A DNA stretch of 64,000 bases from Lentisphaeria bacterium (lineage in GTDB: Bacteria > Verrucomicrobiota > Lentisphaeria > Victivallales > Victivallaceae): contig CP091727.1 in assembly GCA_022009855.1 (NCBI GenBank), forward strand, positions 2,170,001 to 2,234,000, in the 5' to 3' direction. The notes under the pieces are model-generated. The model was given only the letters and a program-made list of their open reading frames with translations. It ran no database searches and was not told where the DNA came from. Made by a program: the position numbers and the translations under genes. How positions within the stretch are numbered: position 1 is the stretch's first letter; each line of letters starts with the position of its first letter. Positions 1 to 9,541 of this stretch are shown here, one piece after another.

Positions 1-415
1 CTTCGTAAAGGGATACCCGGTCGCGAAAATGCCGGACCAGTGCCGCGATGTAATTCCGCCATCCGGTTCTGGCCTCTTCGGTGTAGAGCGGAACCCAGCC
101 GCAGGCGTCCGGTGCCGGGGCGTCGGTGTACAGCATGTTGCCATACCCGAGATTCAGCCAGGGCTGGATGCCGCCGGCAAGAAGTTTGTCGACGGTCCGA
201 TCCAGCCAGGTAAAATCGTATTGGCCGCGGACCAGTTCCGTGCGGCTCCATCCGGTTTGAACGCGGGCGTATTTTGCGCCGGTGGCGACGGCATAGTCGT
301 ACACTTCATCCACATCGTCCCACATCTTCCGGTCGAGACATTCGAAGCCGATGCCGATGCGGGAGGACTGGATCTGGTTCGAAGTGCGGGGTGAAATTTT
401 TCCGATCCTCTTCAT
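1..415 (-). CDS. GH39-like clan GH-A glycoside hydrolase, 3' end off the window
   Basis: The N-terminal 138 residues of a minus-strand protein are visible, from ATG at 415; the rest lies beyond the left edge. The pattern is that of a TIM-barrel retaining glycosidase: residues about 20-100 read as a first strand (RIGIGFECLD), then YARVQTGWSRTE, then GQYDFTWLDRTVDKLLAGG and IQPWLNLGYGN, as in GH39-type xylosidase/galactosidase-like enzymes. The catalytic glutamates are outside the window, so the family is a guess from fold. There is no signal peptide. The start overlaps the stop of the upstream trehalase-like gene by ATGA, so the two are probably translationally coupled as the last genes of polysaccharide locus 1. 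Confidence 0.75.
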   Translation of the reverse strand, partial: MKRIGKISPRTSNQIQSSRIGIGFECLDRKMWDDVDEVYDYAVATGAKYARVQTGWSRTELVRGQYDFTWLDRTVDKLLAGGIQPWLNLGYGNMLYTDAPAPDACGWVPLYTEEARTGWRNYIAALVRHFRDRVSLYE

Positions 416-1891
416 GAAATTTTTCCTTCCTTTATCCGGCAGACGCCTGCCGGAATGTGATATATTCTGTCTGCGATTTTCAACCGGAACGGCTCTGAAG
501 TTTCCACGGCAATGGTTCCCCGGTCAAACTCCAGCGAAGCGGTTACGCCGCCGAAACGGAGGTTGCGTATGCCGTGGCGGCAGGTGTGGTGCAGCCGCCA
601 GTGAATCATCCGGGAAACGCCGTCCGCCTGAATTCCAAGAACATTTTCAATGGTCAGATTGATCGGCCCCAGAGCCGACCAGCCGCAGAAATCCGGTTTG
701 CCGTGATCGGGCAGACAGTTGTATTTGCAGGTGGCGGGTTCCGCACGGGTCGGGGAATAAACCTCCCACACCGTATGCGGTGAAAATTCGAGCCACGTAC
801 GCAACTGATGCCGCACCAGCTGTTCCGCCAGACGGTCCGCCAGAGCGGTAAATTGATACTGTTCCAGCGCTTTGACGGCCATGTAGGCGGTCGGCAGCCA
901 GACGCCGCCGCGCCAGTAGCCGCCGGCCGGGTCGAAATGCGGCGAATTGCGCGCGACGGAGGGGAACGGCACCGGACCGCCCAGCTCCATCGCATTTTCC
1001 GCATGAGCGGCCATGCGTGCCGCCTGTTCCGGTGACGCAATGCCGGCGAGCAGCGGCCAGAATGAGGCCGGAGTCATGACCTTGACGCGGCGATGGGGGA
1101 GCGGTCGCTTCGATGTCATAATAGCAGCCGTCCTCTTCATCCCAGTAGTAGTGATTCAGCAATGCCGCAAGGGTGTCATACTCCTGGCGGAACGCCGTGT
1201 CGCCGGTCACTTCCCAGATGATTCGCGCGCTCAGCGCCTGCTGGGCGGCGGCGTCCAGAAAAAGGATCTTTCGATATGCCGGATCGTTGTCGATCACGGT
1301 ACGGGGGAAATCTCCGCGCGGGGTGTTGTCCATGCCGCAGCGGCCGCCCGACCAGTGGTACCCGAATGGCGTTTTCTGCCATTGCACGGGGTAGAGGGAA
1401 CTCATGTACGGAAAGCGGTCGCCATAGTGAAGGGATTCAAAGAAGCGGAACATCCTCTGCGGATAGCGGTGTTGAAAGAAAAGCTCCTTCAGGTGTTCGC
1501 GATCTCCGGTGATGCGATAATTTTCCCACTCCGCCCAGGCGAACAGGGGCGGGTTGTCGGGAATGTGGATTTTGAGCGGCGTCTCCACGCCGTCGAGCAT
1601 CGACAGGTAGAAGTTCCGCAGACTTTCAACGCCGGGAAAAATCTCCGGTGCATACTTGCAGTAAAGCACCATGAAGCAGGTATCCCAGATCCAGATCCGG
1701 TCCTCGGCAAACGCCTCGTCCATGTAGGGACTCTGAGGCGCTCCGGGACAGGAGGAGATGTGTTCCGCGGCGCATTTCCAGGCGAAGGCGGAAAGTTTTT
1801 CCAGTTCCGGTTCCGCTTCGAAAACAATCTGCGGAACGTTCACGGCAACATCCGGTCGCGCGGCAATATTCTCAACGATATACATTTCCAT
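412..1891 (-). CDS. Trehalase/MGH1-like (alpha/alpha)6 glycoside hydrolase, one frameshift
   Basis: About 490 residues, start ATG at 1891, 3 bp after the stop of the upstream glycosidase. The (alpha/alpha)6-barrel signature of clan GH-G (GH37/GH63, mannosylglycerate-hydrolase-like) is seen: IWIWDTCFMVLY near residue 68, YYWDEEDGCYYDIE near 255, and GGYWRGGVWLPTAYMAV further on, followed by a small beta-sandwich tail. The frame breaks at a run of five G (1095-1099 on the plus strand). Removing one base joins the N-terminal part to HRRVKVMTPASFW and gives one continuous protein ending at 412. No signal peptide is present, so it probably acts on imported oligosaccharide. Substrate unknown. Confidence 0.8.
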
Positions 1892-1894
1892 AAC

Positions 1895-4800
1895 TTATTC
1901 GGTTACAACTTTCCGTTCAGGAGCATCCTGATCTGCAACCAATTCAAAAAAAGGAGTAGGCCCATATTGCAGAGATGCGGTGTCGAGTCGAAGCTTCAAG
2001 CCGGAAGCGGAATTCCTTACGGGAATTTCTTCCCTCCGGCTCCCATTCATTCCGAGGGCATACAACTTCCAGCTTCCCTGCCGGTGAACATTCAATTCAA
2101 GAACACCGGTACGGGCGAGGAGTGGAGCTGAGCCCAGAGAGAGCAGCGTGGCCCGGTTTGCCGCCAGACTCATATTGCTGTTTGCCTCTTCGGTCATGTA
2201 GAGCAAAACGATTCTGCGGCTTGTTGCAAGCGGTTTATTATCAATGGAACATGCGGCGATGCAACTGTTGGCGGAATTTTTCTCGACTTGAAAGAATTTC
2301 AACGATTCCCGTTCTCCGGCCGTCATGCAAATCGCTTCTGTACGTGGTGTTATGACCGTCATTTTCTTCTCACGGGATTTCAGGAGAAGCTCTTCCGTAT
2401 CACTTTGAAAGATTCCCCGTTTCGGAGAGCTGATATTGCGGGGCGAAAGAATCCCTTTCTCTTTCATGATCGCGACCGCTTCGTCAAGGGAGAACGCATT
2501 GTGGTTGTTTTGCGGTTTCACCACTTCGGAAAACCAGTCGTGGGACAGGATTTCCGTACTGCCGGAAATCGGGAAGGCGAGGTCAGCAACTGGTTGAGCG
2601 ATCGTGCCCGCCGCTGCTGGTTCCCCGGAAAGACAAGTCCGAATCCTGCCAACAGGCCGATGTTGGCCTGGACCGGGGAGACGGCCTTGTCGGCCTGTGA
2701 GTGATTGCGCAGAAATTTTTGAGGGACAATCAGGGCAACCTGGTGCGGAGAAGTTTGAACATCTCCGCGTTGAAACAGGCAGGCGGTCAAAAACTGCGCA
2801 GCCCGAAGCAGGGGGAGTTGCCGACATAAAAACAACTTGCCGCTTCTTTCGAAATATCATCCAGAATCACCGGTTGCTCATGAATTTCCAACGCGCCATA
2901 TCCTTGCAGAGCAGAATAGCCGCCGAAAACCATCCCTGACTCATAGCGGTAGGGATTCCAGAAACAGTGATTGAATTCTCCGCTGATAAAGGGGCGTCCC
3001 GCCAATTTTACGGAGTTGCTGTCTTTCCAATATCCCGTTTCCTCTTCAATCGAGCTGTCGGATTCAACGACAGAGCCCTTTTGAGTCCAGTTGCTTGGGT
3101 GCTTGAAGTAAGCATGTACATCTACAAGTGGTATCGTTTCCCCAACGGACTGCCGCATGGCCCAGGTTTTTAGAATAGCTGTAATTGCTCACCAGCCCCT
3201 GATAGCCGGTTTCCCGGATGATTTTTTCACATCGCAATGCGCTCTCTTTGGCCTGATCCATCCAGAATAGTGCAAAATCATTGCTGAGTTTTTCCCCGGC
3301 AGATGTCGGAATTTCCGCCTTCTGCATAGATTTTCCATATTTTTTCTCCACCCAGTCATGCCAGCAGCGCAAAAGATGCTCGCGTATTACGGGATTCTTT
3401 TGCAATACAGAAAACATACGTCCGCCAAGCCCCAGTGATTGTTCGTTGTAATACTCCACCCAGGCGATTGCGGGATCATCCTTCCACGCAATTCCAGTAT
3501 ATGGGTTGACGTGTTGAAACAGCGTATTCACCGCATACCGGAATCGATCCATTTCCCATTTTCCGTTCAGATACATCATCAGCTTATGCTGGGTTCTGTC
3601 TTCAAACGCCGAAGAATTCTCTTTCGTATAAAGGTGAAACGAAAAGATCACCAGATGGATGTAGATTCCTTCCTTCTTCAACTCAGAAATAAGATAGTCC
3701 CAGCGATCCAGATATTCCGGATTGATTGCCATATCCTGCGTGGCTCCTTGGCAGAGCCATCTGTCGAGAAGGGCGTGAACACGAAAGAGCCGGTATCCCT
3801 GTCGTCTGGCAGCTTGTGCGAAACGTTGTACCTCTTTTTTTGAACGCCTCGTCATCTTCTGTCTCGAAAATATTTTTCATACCATTGAACCCCAGCAGAC
3901 GAACCGGTTTGGCGTGTTCCTTTTCGAAGACAAGTTCGCCCTTGTCCGATATTGTCAACCGGCCCGATTTCCCTGCCGGCCGGTCCACTTGCCCAGACAA
4001 ATCCAGGGCGCTGCCTGATTCGATTTCCGGAGGAGTCAGTTGGTATTTCTTCCACGTTGAATTTTCCTGAAAAATGATGGGAGAACGGGGGAATGCCACA
4101 GCCGAATCCCCACCCGCTGCTTCCCGCGCGTACTACTGCGACCAGCAGATTGCTGCCTTGTTTCACTATGAGGTCTTCGAAACAATTGTCAGGGGAAAAG
4201 GGTTTTATCCCCGTCCTGGTTAAAATACGTTTCCCATTGAAATAGATGTCGAAATACCAGTCCGCACAGAATCCAACTCGCATCAGCCCTGATGTCGTGG
4301 AATCAAACTGGTTGTAAAGTATGGCGGTGGAGCGTTCCGGCTGAAATCCGCCCTGCTTCCACTGGCGCAGATCGATCCAACCCTTCTGCATGGGTACAAC
4401 CGTGCCGGATTGATTGTCGAGACTTTGGGGAATCTCATGCCATTGTGTCGGCAGTTGACAATTCCAGAAAACACGCCACTGGGGGGCTGAGGGAAAATGG
4501 AATTCTGGCTAAGGAGACCTCTTCCAGGCGAATGTGAGACAACGACACTTCCCCGGGCAGGCGACTGAAATTGAATGTGAGTTGAGCGGGATTCCCGTCT
4601 CGTTGTGAGGAGGTGAATAAGGTTTCCAGAGAATGGCTTCCCGGTCCCAGTGTCCAATTCATGGCGAGTCCTCGGTTGGTATAGGGCTTCCGGGAGTCCT
4701 GGTACACGGCGCGGAAAATTCCCTTTCCTTTGCATTCAATCTGAAAGGACAGACGGTAGGTTTTTCCGCCGGGAAGCGATACTTGCTGGAACAGCAAACT

Positions 4801-4999
4801 GGAATAAGGAGAACGACCCTCGGGAATTTTTGCAATCAACTTTCCTCCCCTGATCTGACAAGGAAGGCTCGACTGTTTCCATTGGGTCATGCCGGTTGCA
4901 AAATTGCTGTTTCGCAGCAGGTTCACTTCGGCGGCCGGCGCAGATGCTCCAATTGCCAGGGAAAAAAATTAGAAAGGTCTTGTATAGAGGATTCATCAT
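1895..4999 (-). CDS. Large secreted clan GH-A glycoside hydrolase with N-terminal binding domains, many frameshifts
   Basis: A reconstructed protein of about 1,000 residues starting at ATG 4999. Order: signal peptide (MNPLYKTFLIFSLAIG then APAAE), a CBM-like jelly roll beginning NLLRNSNFATGMTQWK, a galactose-binding-like sandwich (ADWYFDIYFNGKRIL), then a TIM barrel. The barrel has YYNEQ, the usual Asn-Glu acid/base pair, and FISGEFNHCFW with the likely nucleophile Glu. At least seven frame breaks occur, for example A7 at 4962-4968, G6 at 4481-4486, G5 at 4087-4091, T7 at 3835-3841 and T5 at 3167-3171; each of these is repaired by dropping one base, while 2811-2815 needs an added base. If the breaks are real, it is a pseudogene. 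The base composition is visibly less GC-rich than most of the window. It lies 34 bp downstream of the pseudopilin. Confidence 0.7.
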
Positions 5000-5033
5000 T
5001 TGTTTCTCATCTTTCTTCAATCATTCATTTCGG

Positions 5034-5855
5034 TCAGCGTAATTTTATACCATCACTGCTGTAGATATTGTCTGTTGACAGTTTCGCCAGTGAGGCAAGT
5101 TCATTAATCCCCATAGACCGGACACTGCAGTCCAGAGTCAGTACGTTTGCCTGTTTCCCATGAGCAAGGGCGATTTTTGCGTCACTTGCGCTGAAATAAT
5201 TGGCCATGATTTTTCCAACGAACGCTGGTTTCGCGGAACTTCCGGCGTGAACACTGTCTGCCAGTAAGATTGTGGAGGAAGGCTGCTTTCCTGTAACGAA
5301 AGCAACGTAGTGGGTGATGCGATTGATATTGTTGAGTTTAATCAGTACTCGTGTATCCCAGGACCCCTTTAACATGGGGTTCATCCCGTAAACCTGCCGG
5401 GAGGCCGCACCATAATATGTGTCGGGAATTGCTTGATATGGTTTTGTGGGGCAGTTAAAGATTTTCAACAGCTCTGCTTTTCGAGCTTCCGGGGTTGCGG
5501 AATCGGAAAATTCAGCGGCAATAGAGGAAGAGTTATACGCCAAAAGTATGGTTGCGTAAGTAAAATTCGGATACCATTCCGTTCCGGCATTCTCCAGACC
5601 TGTGCCTTTCGGAGAGTTTGCCGGCGGAATGAAATCATTATAATCATTGCTGTAATTTGTAAAGAGGACACCACATTGCTTGAGGTTATTGGCACAGGTA
5701 ATGGCCCGGGCTTTCTGGCGACTTTTCTCCAACGCGGGCAGCAGCATGGCGGCCAGAATTGCAATAATAGCAATAACTACTAAAAGTTCTATCAGAGTAA
5801 AACATCTTGTCCGCCGGAAGCTGCAGCTCTCATACGTCGCTGAATTCTTATTCAT
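5034..5855 (-). CDS. Type II secretion-like pseudopilin (prepilin-type N-terminal methylation domain)
   Basis: Intact, 273 residues. A basic leader of about 18 residues precedes the prepilin peptidase site and helix FTLIELLVVIAIIAIL, followed by the usual LLPALEKSRQKAR and CANNLKQCG. The C-terminal half has H-GKQANVLTL-DC, a variant of the H-X9-DG motif of Lentisphaerota/Planctomycetota pseudopilins, with Cys in place of Gly. It should be processed by a prepilin peptidase and sit in the inner membrane or a periplasmic pseudopilus. It is the first gene of polysaccharide locus 1 and is divergent from an AraC gene. Its role with the downstream hydrolases (assembly, secretion or display) is not known. 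Confidence 0.88.
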   Translation of the reverse strand: MNKNSATYESCSFRRTRCFTLIELLVVIAIIAILAAMLLPALEKSRQKARAITCANNLKQCGVLFTNYSNDYNDFIPPANSPKGTGLENAGTEWYPNFTYATILLAYNSSSIAAEFSDSATPEARKAELLKIFNCPTKPYQAIPDTYYGAASRQVYGMNPMLKGSWDTRVLIKLNNINRITHYVAFVTGKQPSSTILLADSVHAGSSAKPAFVGKIMANYFSASDAKIALAHGKQANVLTLDCSVRSMGINELASLAKLSTDNIYSSDGIKLR

Positions 5856-5932
5856 GGTCGCTCCTGTTGTTTGTGCAGAAAATACTCTCTCTGCGATTGT
5901 TTTTTGATTCGCGGGATCGTTTCTTTATAAAT

Positions 5933-5938
5933 ATTATA
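5933..5938 (-). promoter_or_regulatory. -10 box for locus 1 operon
   Basis: The minus strand reads TATAAT here, about 75 bp upstream of the pseudopilin start. No good -35 hexamer lies 16-18 bp further upstream, which fits a promoter that needs an activator such as the divergent AraC protein. Confidence 0.5.
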
Positions 5939-5980
5939 CACCAATTTTCCGGAAAAAGGAACATCGAAATCTGCAAAAAT

Positions 5981-6011
5981 ATGTTTATAATAAACAAAAA
6001 CATGTTTATAA
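5981..6011. promoter_or_regulatory. Candidate AraC operator: direct repeat ATGTTTATAA, 21-bp spacing
   Basis: ATGTTTATAA occurs at 5981-5990 and again at 6002-6011, exactly 21 bp apart (two helical turns). The first copy is also half of a palindrome GTTTAT-A-ATAAAC (5983-5995). It lies in the 193-bp region between the pseudopilin and the AraC gene, about 45-75 bp upstream of the minus-strand -10. The geometry matches AraC/XylS family sites; binding by the neighbouring regulator is inference. Confidence 0.55.
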
Positions 6012-6048
6012 AATTGCAATTGTCAGAAAAAAGGGTATTTTATGCAAT

Positions 6049-6930
6049 ATGGGAATTCAATATCACATAAAACATGACTCGGGAGAGACCGAAGTCGTGG
6101 CCGGCCGCCAGGCGAATACGTGGCTCGAGCCGTATCACAGTACATATCCCTTCTGGCCCGCAATGGCGCAGGACGGTGTGTTTGACAAGGACTTTTCCTG
6201 CCGTCACATCAATTACCCGCACTACGCCTTTGAATTTGTACTGGAGGGGGAATTGCGGGTGGTCAAAGGCGATACTTCGCTGCTTCTGACGGCCGGCGAA
6301 GCGACCGTGCTGGTCGCCGGCAATGACTCTTCGCTGCAGACCGGAAAGTGCGGTTTCTGTCACAAAGCCAGTTGCACCTTCACGGGAGAACTGGTTCATG
6401 CAATCTTCTCCGCTTTTCGTTTGATCGAGCCGGAAAAAATCTTCATTGAAAACACCGAAGAAATTCTTGTGCAGATCCGCAGATTAATTTCGCTGTTGAA
6501 AAACAGGGTCCCCGGTTCGGAGCCGGAGATCTGCGGCATCGGATACCAGCTGCTCAACCTGATAGCGCGTTCCGTGCCGCATGGGGAATCTTTGCTTTTC
6601 GAGCGTGCCCGGCGTTTTCTCACCCTCAATATTGCGGGAGAAGAGGATATTTCCGATATTGTCCGGCGCCTTAACACGACTGCCGGCACACTGGAACGCT
6701 TGTTCCGCAGCCATCTCGGGACGACGCCCCGCGCCTATCTGACCGGTCTGAGAATGCAAACCGCCGCGGAACTTCTGCGAAACAGCACGCTGCGCATCGG
6801 CCAAATTGCGGAACGGGTCGGCTACGGCGATCCGCTGGCGTTTTCGCATGCATTCCGGCGTGTCCACGGCACATCGCCGCGCGCATTCCGGAAAAGCCAG
6901 CAGACGCTTCCGCCGGCACGAGACGCATGA
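6049..6930 (+). CDS. AraC family transcriptional regulator
   Basis: Intact, 293 residues. The N-terminal half is a cupin-like sensor (HYAFEFVLEGELRVVKGD then LLLTAGEATVLVAG). The C-terminal 100 residues hold the two helix-turn-helix motifs: EEDISDIVRRLNTTAGTLER and the second, IGQIAERVGYGDPLAFSHAF, ending in the typical FRRVHGTSPRAFRK. It is divergently transcribed from the pseudopilin/glycosidase operon, so it probably activates that operon in response to a sugar; a direct repeat lies between them. The start at 6049 is chosen because upstream sequence is AT-rich and non-coding; the ribosome site is weak. Confidence 0.92.
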   Translation: MGIQYHIKHDSGETEVVAGRQANTWLEPYHSTYPFWPAMAQDGVFDKDFSCRHINYPHYAFEFVLEGELRVVKGDTSLLLTAGEATVLVAGNDSSLQTGKCGFCHKASCTFTGELVHAIFSAFRLIEPEKIFIENTEEILVQIRRLISLLKNRVPGSEPEICGIGYQLLNLIARSVPHGESLLFERARRFLTLNIAGEEDISDIVRRLNTTAGTLERLFRSHLGTTPRAYLTGLRMQTAAELLRNSTLRIGQIAERVGYGDPLAFSHAFRRVHGTSPRAFRKSQQTLPPARDA

Positions 6931-7045
6931 CGGAGGCCCGTGCCGGGTTCGAAAACTTCGTCGAAGGACTGTTGCGGACGACTGGCGTCTTGCAAACAGG
7001 CACAGGGCACATGCGGAGAATGACTCTTGCCCCGGAGCCATATAT

Positions 7046-7076
7046 GCGCCGCCCGCCCGGGAAGCGTGAGCGGCGC
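7046..7076. terminator. Possible bidirectional hairpin between convergent genes
   Basis: GCGCCGC at 7046-7052 and GCGGCGC at 7070-7076 form a 7-bp stem with a 17-nt loop, between the AraC stop and the end of the CBM9-like gene. There is no U tract, so termination is only a possibility. Confidence 0.3.
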
Positions 7077-7094
7077 CCCGGTTTCATCGACCGG

Positions 7095-7768
7095 TTATTC
7101 CGTTTCGAAAATGAGAAGCGGATACGGTTCGGAAGAGCGGGTTCCGGCGATCCCCTCCGTGATCTGGATCCAGCCTTCGCGCCCGTAGCCGTCGTTGTCG
7201 TTGATCAGAGCGTTGAAGCGGATGCCCTGTTTCAGCCGGGCGGCGTCCACTCCGATGGAGGAGAGGGGAATCTTTACCTCGTAGTTCGTCAGGGTCCCGA
7301 CTCTGCGGATATCCAGCTTCCACGTCTGGAGCACCTGGCCGCGGTTGAACTTCGCGGGCAGATCCCACAGGAAAAGTTCCGGTTTCCCGTCGGCGCGCAG
7401 GGTGAGACCCGCAGTCCAGAGAGACGACTGCCCTGAAACCTTGAATGCAAGCTGAATGTTGTCTCCCTGCCAGACATTGACCCCGCGGAATGGTTGGATG
7501 TGTTTGTCATCCGTGACGTTGAATTGAAGCGTCCAGATTCCGTTTTTTACATGCATGCGGATTTTCGCGGAGAGGTCCTCCGGGCCGCTCCAGAGGCGGT
7601 GCAGGTTGCCGGGGTCGGCGTCGAACAGGGAGTGAACCTGTTCCCGGTTGCAAAGATGGAAATCCCACTGGTTCTCCTTTTTTCCTGCGGAATGAAAACG
7701 GTCCAGCGCATCGGGAAGTGAAGTTTGTACTGGCGGCTTGAAACTCCGAGATTTAGATCAAGCGCCAC
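7095..7768 (-). CDS. Stand-alone CBM9/DOMON-like carbohydrate-binding protein, one frameshift
   Basis: The C-terminal 150 residues read as a CBM9-like sandwich: WTLQFNVTDDKHIQPFRG, VNVWQGDNIQLAF, then TNYEVKIPLSSIGVD and GWIQITEGI. The same frame continues upstream through NQWDFHLCNREQVHSLFDAD and GPEDLSAKIR without a start codon. A GTG at 7768 with an AGGAAGG ribosome site opens a second frame that joins this one if the A6 run near 7670 is corrected by one base. That gives about 224 residues with no signal peptide. CBM9 modules usually belong to secreted xylanases, so a short cytosolic version is odd; it could be a remnant, but a good promoter sits directly upstream. It is divergent from an AraC gene. 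Confidence 0.6.
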
Positions 7769-7788
7769 ACCTGTCCTTCCTGATTTTA

Positions 7789-7817
7789 ATTATAGCACAG
7801 GTTGGATCGATCTACAA
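7789..7817 (-). promoter_or_regulatory. Sigma-70-like promoter for the CBM9-like gene
   Basis: On the minus strand -35 TTGTAG (7812-7817), a 17-bp spacer and -10 TATAAT (7789-7794), about 20 bp upstream of the GTG start at 7768. A 9-bp inverted repeat flanks it: ATTTAGATC at 7751-7759 and GATCTAAAT at 7836-7844. Confidence 0.55.
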
Positions 7818-7956
7818 TTCTAAAAAAAGACAAATGATCTAAATTTCAGACAATATTGATTTTACAATTCCGTCGGGAGTCCGCAGCTTGTATTCTGCGG
7901 CATGAGGCGCTATAGTACGGCAGCAGGACGCATGGCATCGGAGCGGGAGCGGCGGA

Positions 7957-8857
7957 ATGGAGAGTTTGAAGTTTTCGGAATATTTCAAGGAGAACTATTT
8001 CCCGGTCTCCGTGAACTTCATGACGTTGCGCAACAATGGCGGGTACAACGGAGACAAAACCTGCGTCGGACTGCATGCGCACGATTTCTCGGAGATCGTC
8101 CTGCTGACCCGCGGAACCCTCGTCCACCACTGCAATCACCAGAGCGAGATTCTGACGCCGGGCGATTTCCTGCTGATCCATCCCGGAATGGAGCACTCCT
8201 ACTCGGAAATCAATGCGCAGACACGGTGCTGCAACATTCTCTACAATGCAAAAATTCCCATTCCGATACTGATGCTGAACAAGTCTCCGTTTCTCCAGCA
8301 GCTCTACCCCGGAACGAATCCGCACAACAATCGGGCAGGACGCATCGCCGGCACCCTGGACGCGGCGGCCCTGCGGGGAAACCACCCCGCTTCTGAACCT
8401 GATCGTCCGCGAAATGAAAGGGGAGCGCACTCCGCACCATACGACCATGCTGATCGCGCTTTTCAGTGCGATCATCGTACAGCTGATCCGCCACTGCCGG
8501 GAGGAAGAACCCATCGACGAGGATTGGACCCTGAACAAGGTCATCGTTCTCATGAAGGCCCGCTGCCACGAGAATCAGCTTTCCATCAAGGATTTTGCCA
8601 AAGCCGCGGGGATGAGTCCCCGCACCCTGTTGCGGCGGTTTCGGGCAGCTTTCGGCATCGGGCCGATGCAGTATCTGCAGAAACTGCGTGTCAGCAACGC
8701 CGTGGCACTGCTGCGCAACTCCTCTTTGACCAACAAAAGCATCGCCTGGCAGTGCGGATTCTACAATTACAGCCACATGTGGTATGTCTTTCAGCGGCAA
8801 CTGCAATGCACCCCCTCCGAGGTCCGGAGGAATCCGCAGATCTCTCTGCAGGATTGA
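7957..8857 (+). CDS. AraC family transcriptional regulator, one frameshift
   Basis: About 300 residues. The N-terminal cupin sensor is clear (GLHAHDFSEIVLLTRGTLVH, then LTPGDFLLIHPGMEHSY). The C-terminal DNA-binding region follows in another frame: LSIKDFAKAAGMSPRTLLRR and KSIAWQCGFYNYSHMWYVFQ. The break is at GGGG 8375-8378; removing one G gives AALRETTPLLNLIVREM and a continuous protein. It is divergent from the CBM9-like gene and separated by about 250 bp from the downstream arsR gene, so its target is probably the former. Confidence 0.85.
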
Positions 8858-9055
8858 ATTTTGCTGAACGTTGACCGATGTCGTCGATATGGCTGTCCGC
8901 GGTTGAGATGCGGCGGGCGCGTTGGCTCCGGGCGGTGCGGCGTCGCATCCGGCTGATGTTTCATTCCCGGAAAATTCCGCACACGTGCAACCCCGGTTGA
9001 GGCCGCATGTGCGGCGGCAGACGCAAATGTTTTGAAAAATTGATCTTGCCCTCCC

Positions 9056-9085
9056 TTGAAATTTCTTGATATTTCATTATATTAT
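9056..9085 (+). promoter_or_regulatory. Promoter of arsR
   Basis: TTGAAA (9056-9061), an 18-bp spacer and TATTAT (9080-9085), 25 bp before the arsR start. The candidate ArsR site at 9071-9098 overlaps the -10, as expected for repression. Confidence 0.5.
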
Positions 9086-9098
9086 AAAATAATAAAAG
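9071..9098 (+). promoter_or_regulatory. Candidate ArsR operator, copy 1
   Basis: An AT-rich block starting ATTTCATT and containing AAATAATAA. It shares 23 of 28 positions with a second block at 9502-9529 just upstream of the aldolase gene. The repeat of one motif in front of both transcription units suggests that the regulator encoded between them binds both. Confidence 0.5.
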
Positions 9099-9109
9099 AA
9101 AGGGTGCGT

Positions 9110-9484
9110 ATGGCAAACGAACAGACAAAAGAACTTGCGGCACTTGCCGAGGTATTCAAGGCGCTGGGGCATCCGACCCGGCTCTGGATTGCAAAACATC
9201 TGGAAGGGAAGGAGCTCTGTGTCTGTGATTTCGTCACCGGGACCAATGAGGAGTTCTCGTCGATCAGTCAGCATTTGAACGTCCTGAAGAAAGCGCATGT
9301 GGTGGAGTGCGAGAAACGCGGCAAACATGTGTTTTACCGCCTCGCCTATCCCTGTATCCCCTGGATGGTCAGCTTCATGGAGGCGCGCGATGCCTTCAGC
9401 CGGCTCTCTCCCGAGGAGCAGGCAAGAAATCTGGAGGTGCAGCGGCAGAAACTCATCGACCATCTGATGAATCAGAAGATGTAA
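9110..9484 (+). CDS. ArsR/SmtB family metal- or metalloid-responsive repressor
   Basis: 124 residues from ATG 9110, chosen over an in-frame ATG at 9056 because AAAGAAAGGG lies at the right distance and the promoter covers the earlier start. The winged helix is complete: FKALGHPTRLWIAKHLEGK, recognition helix SSISQHLNVLKKAHVV, and wing CEKRGKHVFYRL. The segment ELCVCDF places Cys37 and Cys39 in the helix that binds As(III) in ArsR (ELCVCDLC), but the third Cys is missing; Cys67 or Cys82 could complete the site. The likely ligand is a thiophilic or d-block metal. The downstream CDF exporter supports zinc or cadmium, but this is inference. Confidence 0.85.
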   Translation: MANEQTKELAALAEVFKALGHPTRLWIAKHLEGKELCVCDFVTGTNEEFSSISQHLNVLKKAHVVECEKRGKHVFYRLAYPCIPWMVSFMEARDAFSRLSPEEQARNLEVQRQKLIDHLMNQKM

Positions 9485-9501
9485 AAATTTTTTTGAATTA
9501 C

Positions 9502-9529
9502 ATTTCATTGTTTTATTAAATAATAATAC
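9502..9529 (+). promoter_or_regulatory. Candidate ArsR operator, copy 2
   Basis: The second copy of the motif at 9071-9098, located 12 bp before the aldolase start codon. A TTGAAT at 9493-9498 may be the -35 of a second promoter that this site overlaps. Confidence 0.45.
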
Positions 9530-9541
9530 ATAGAGGAAAAA

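Noticed and set aside
29..394. Open frame of 121 codons on the plus strand at the left edge
   Set aside because: The minus strand encodes a recognisable TIM-barrel glycosidase there; the plus frame has no family features.
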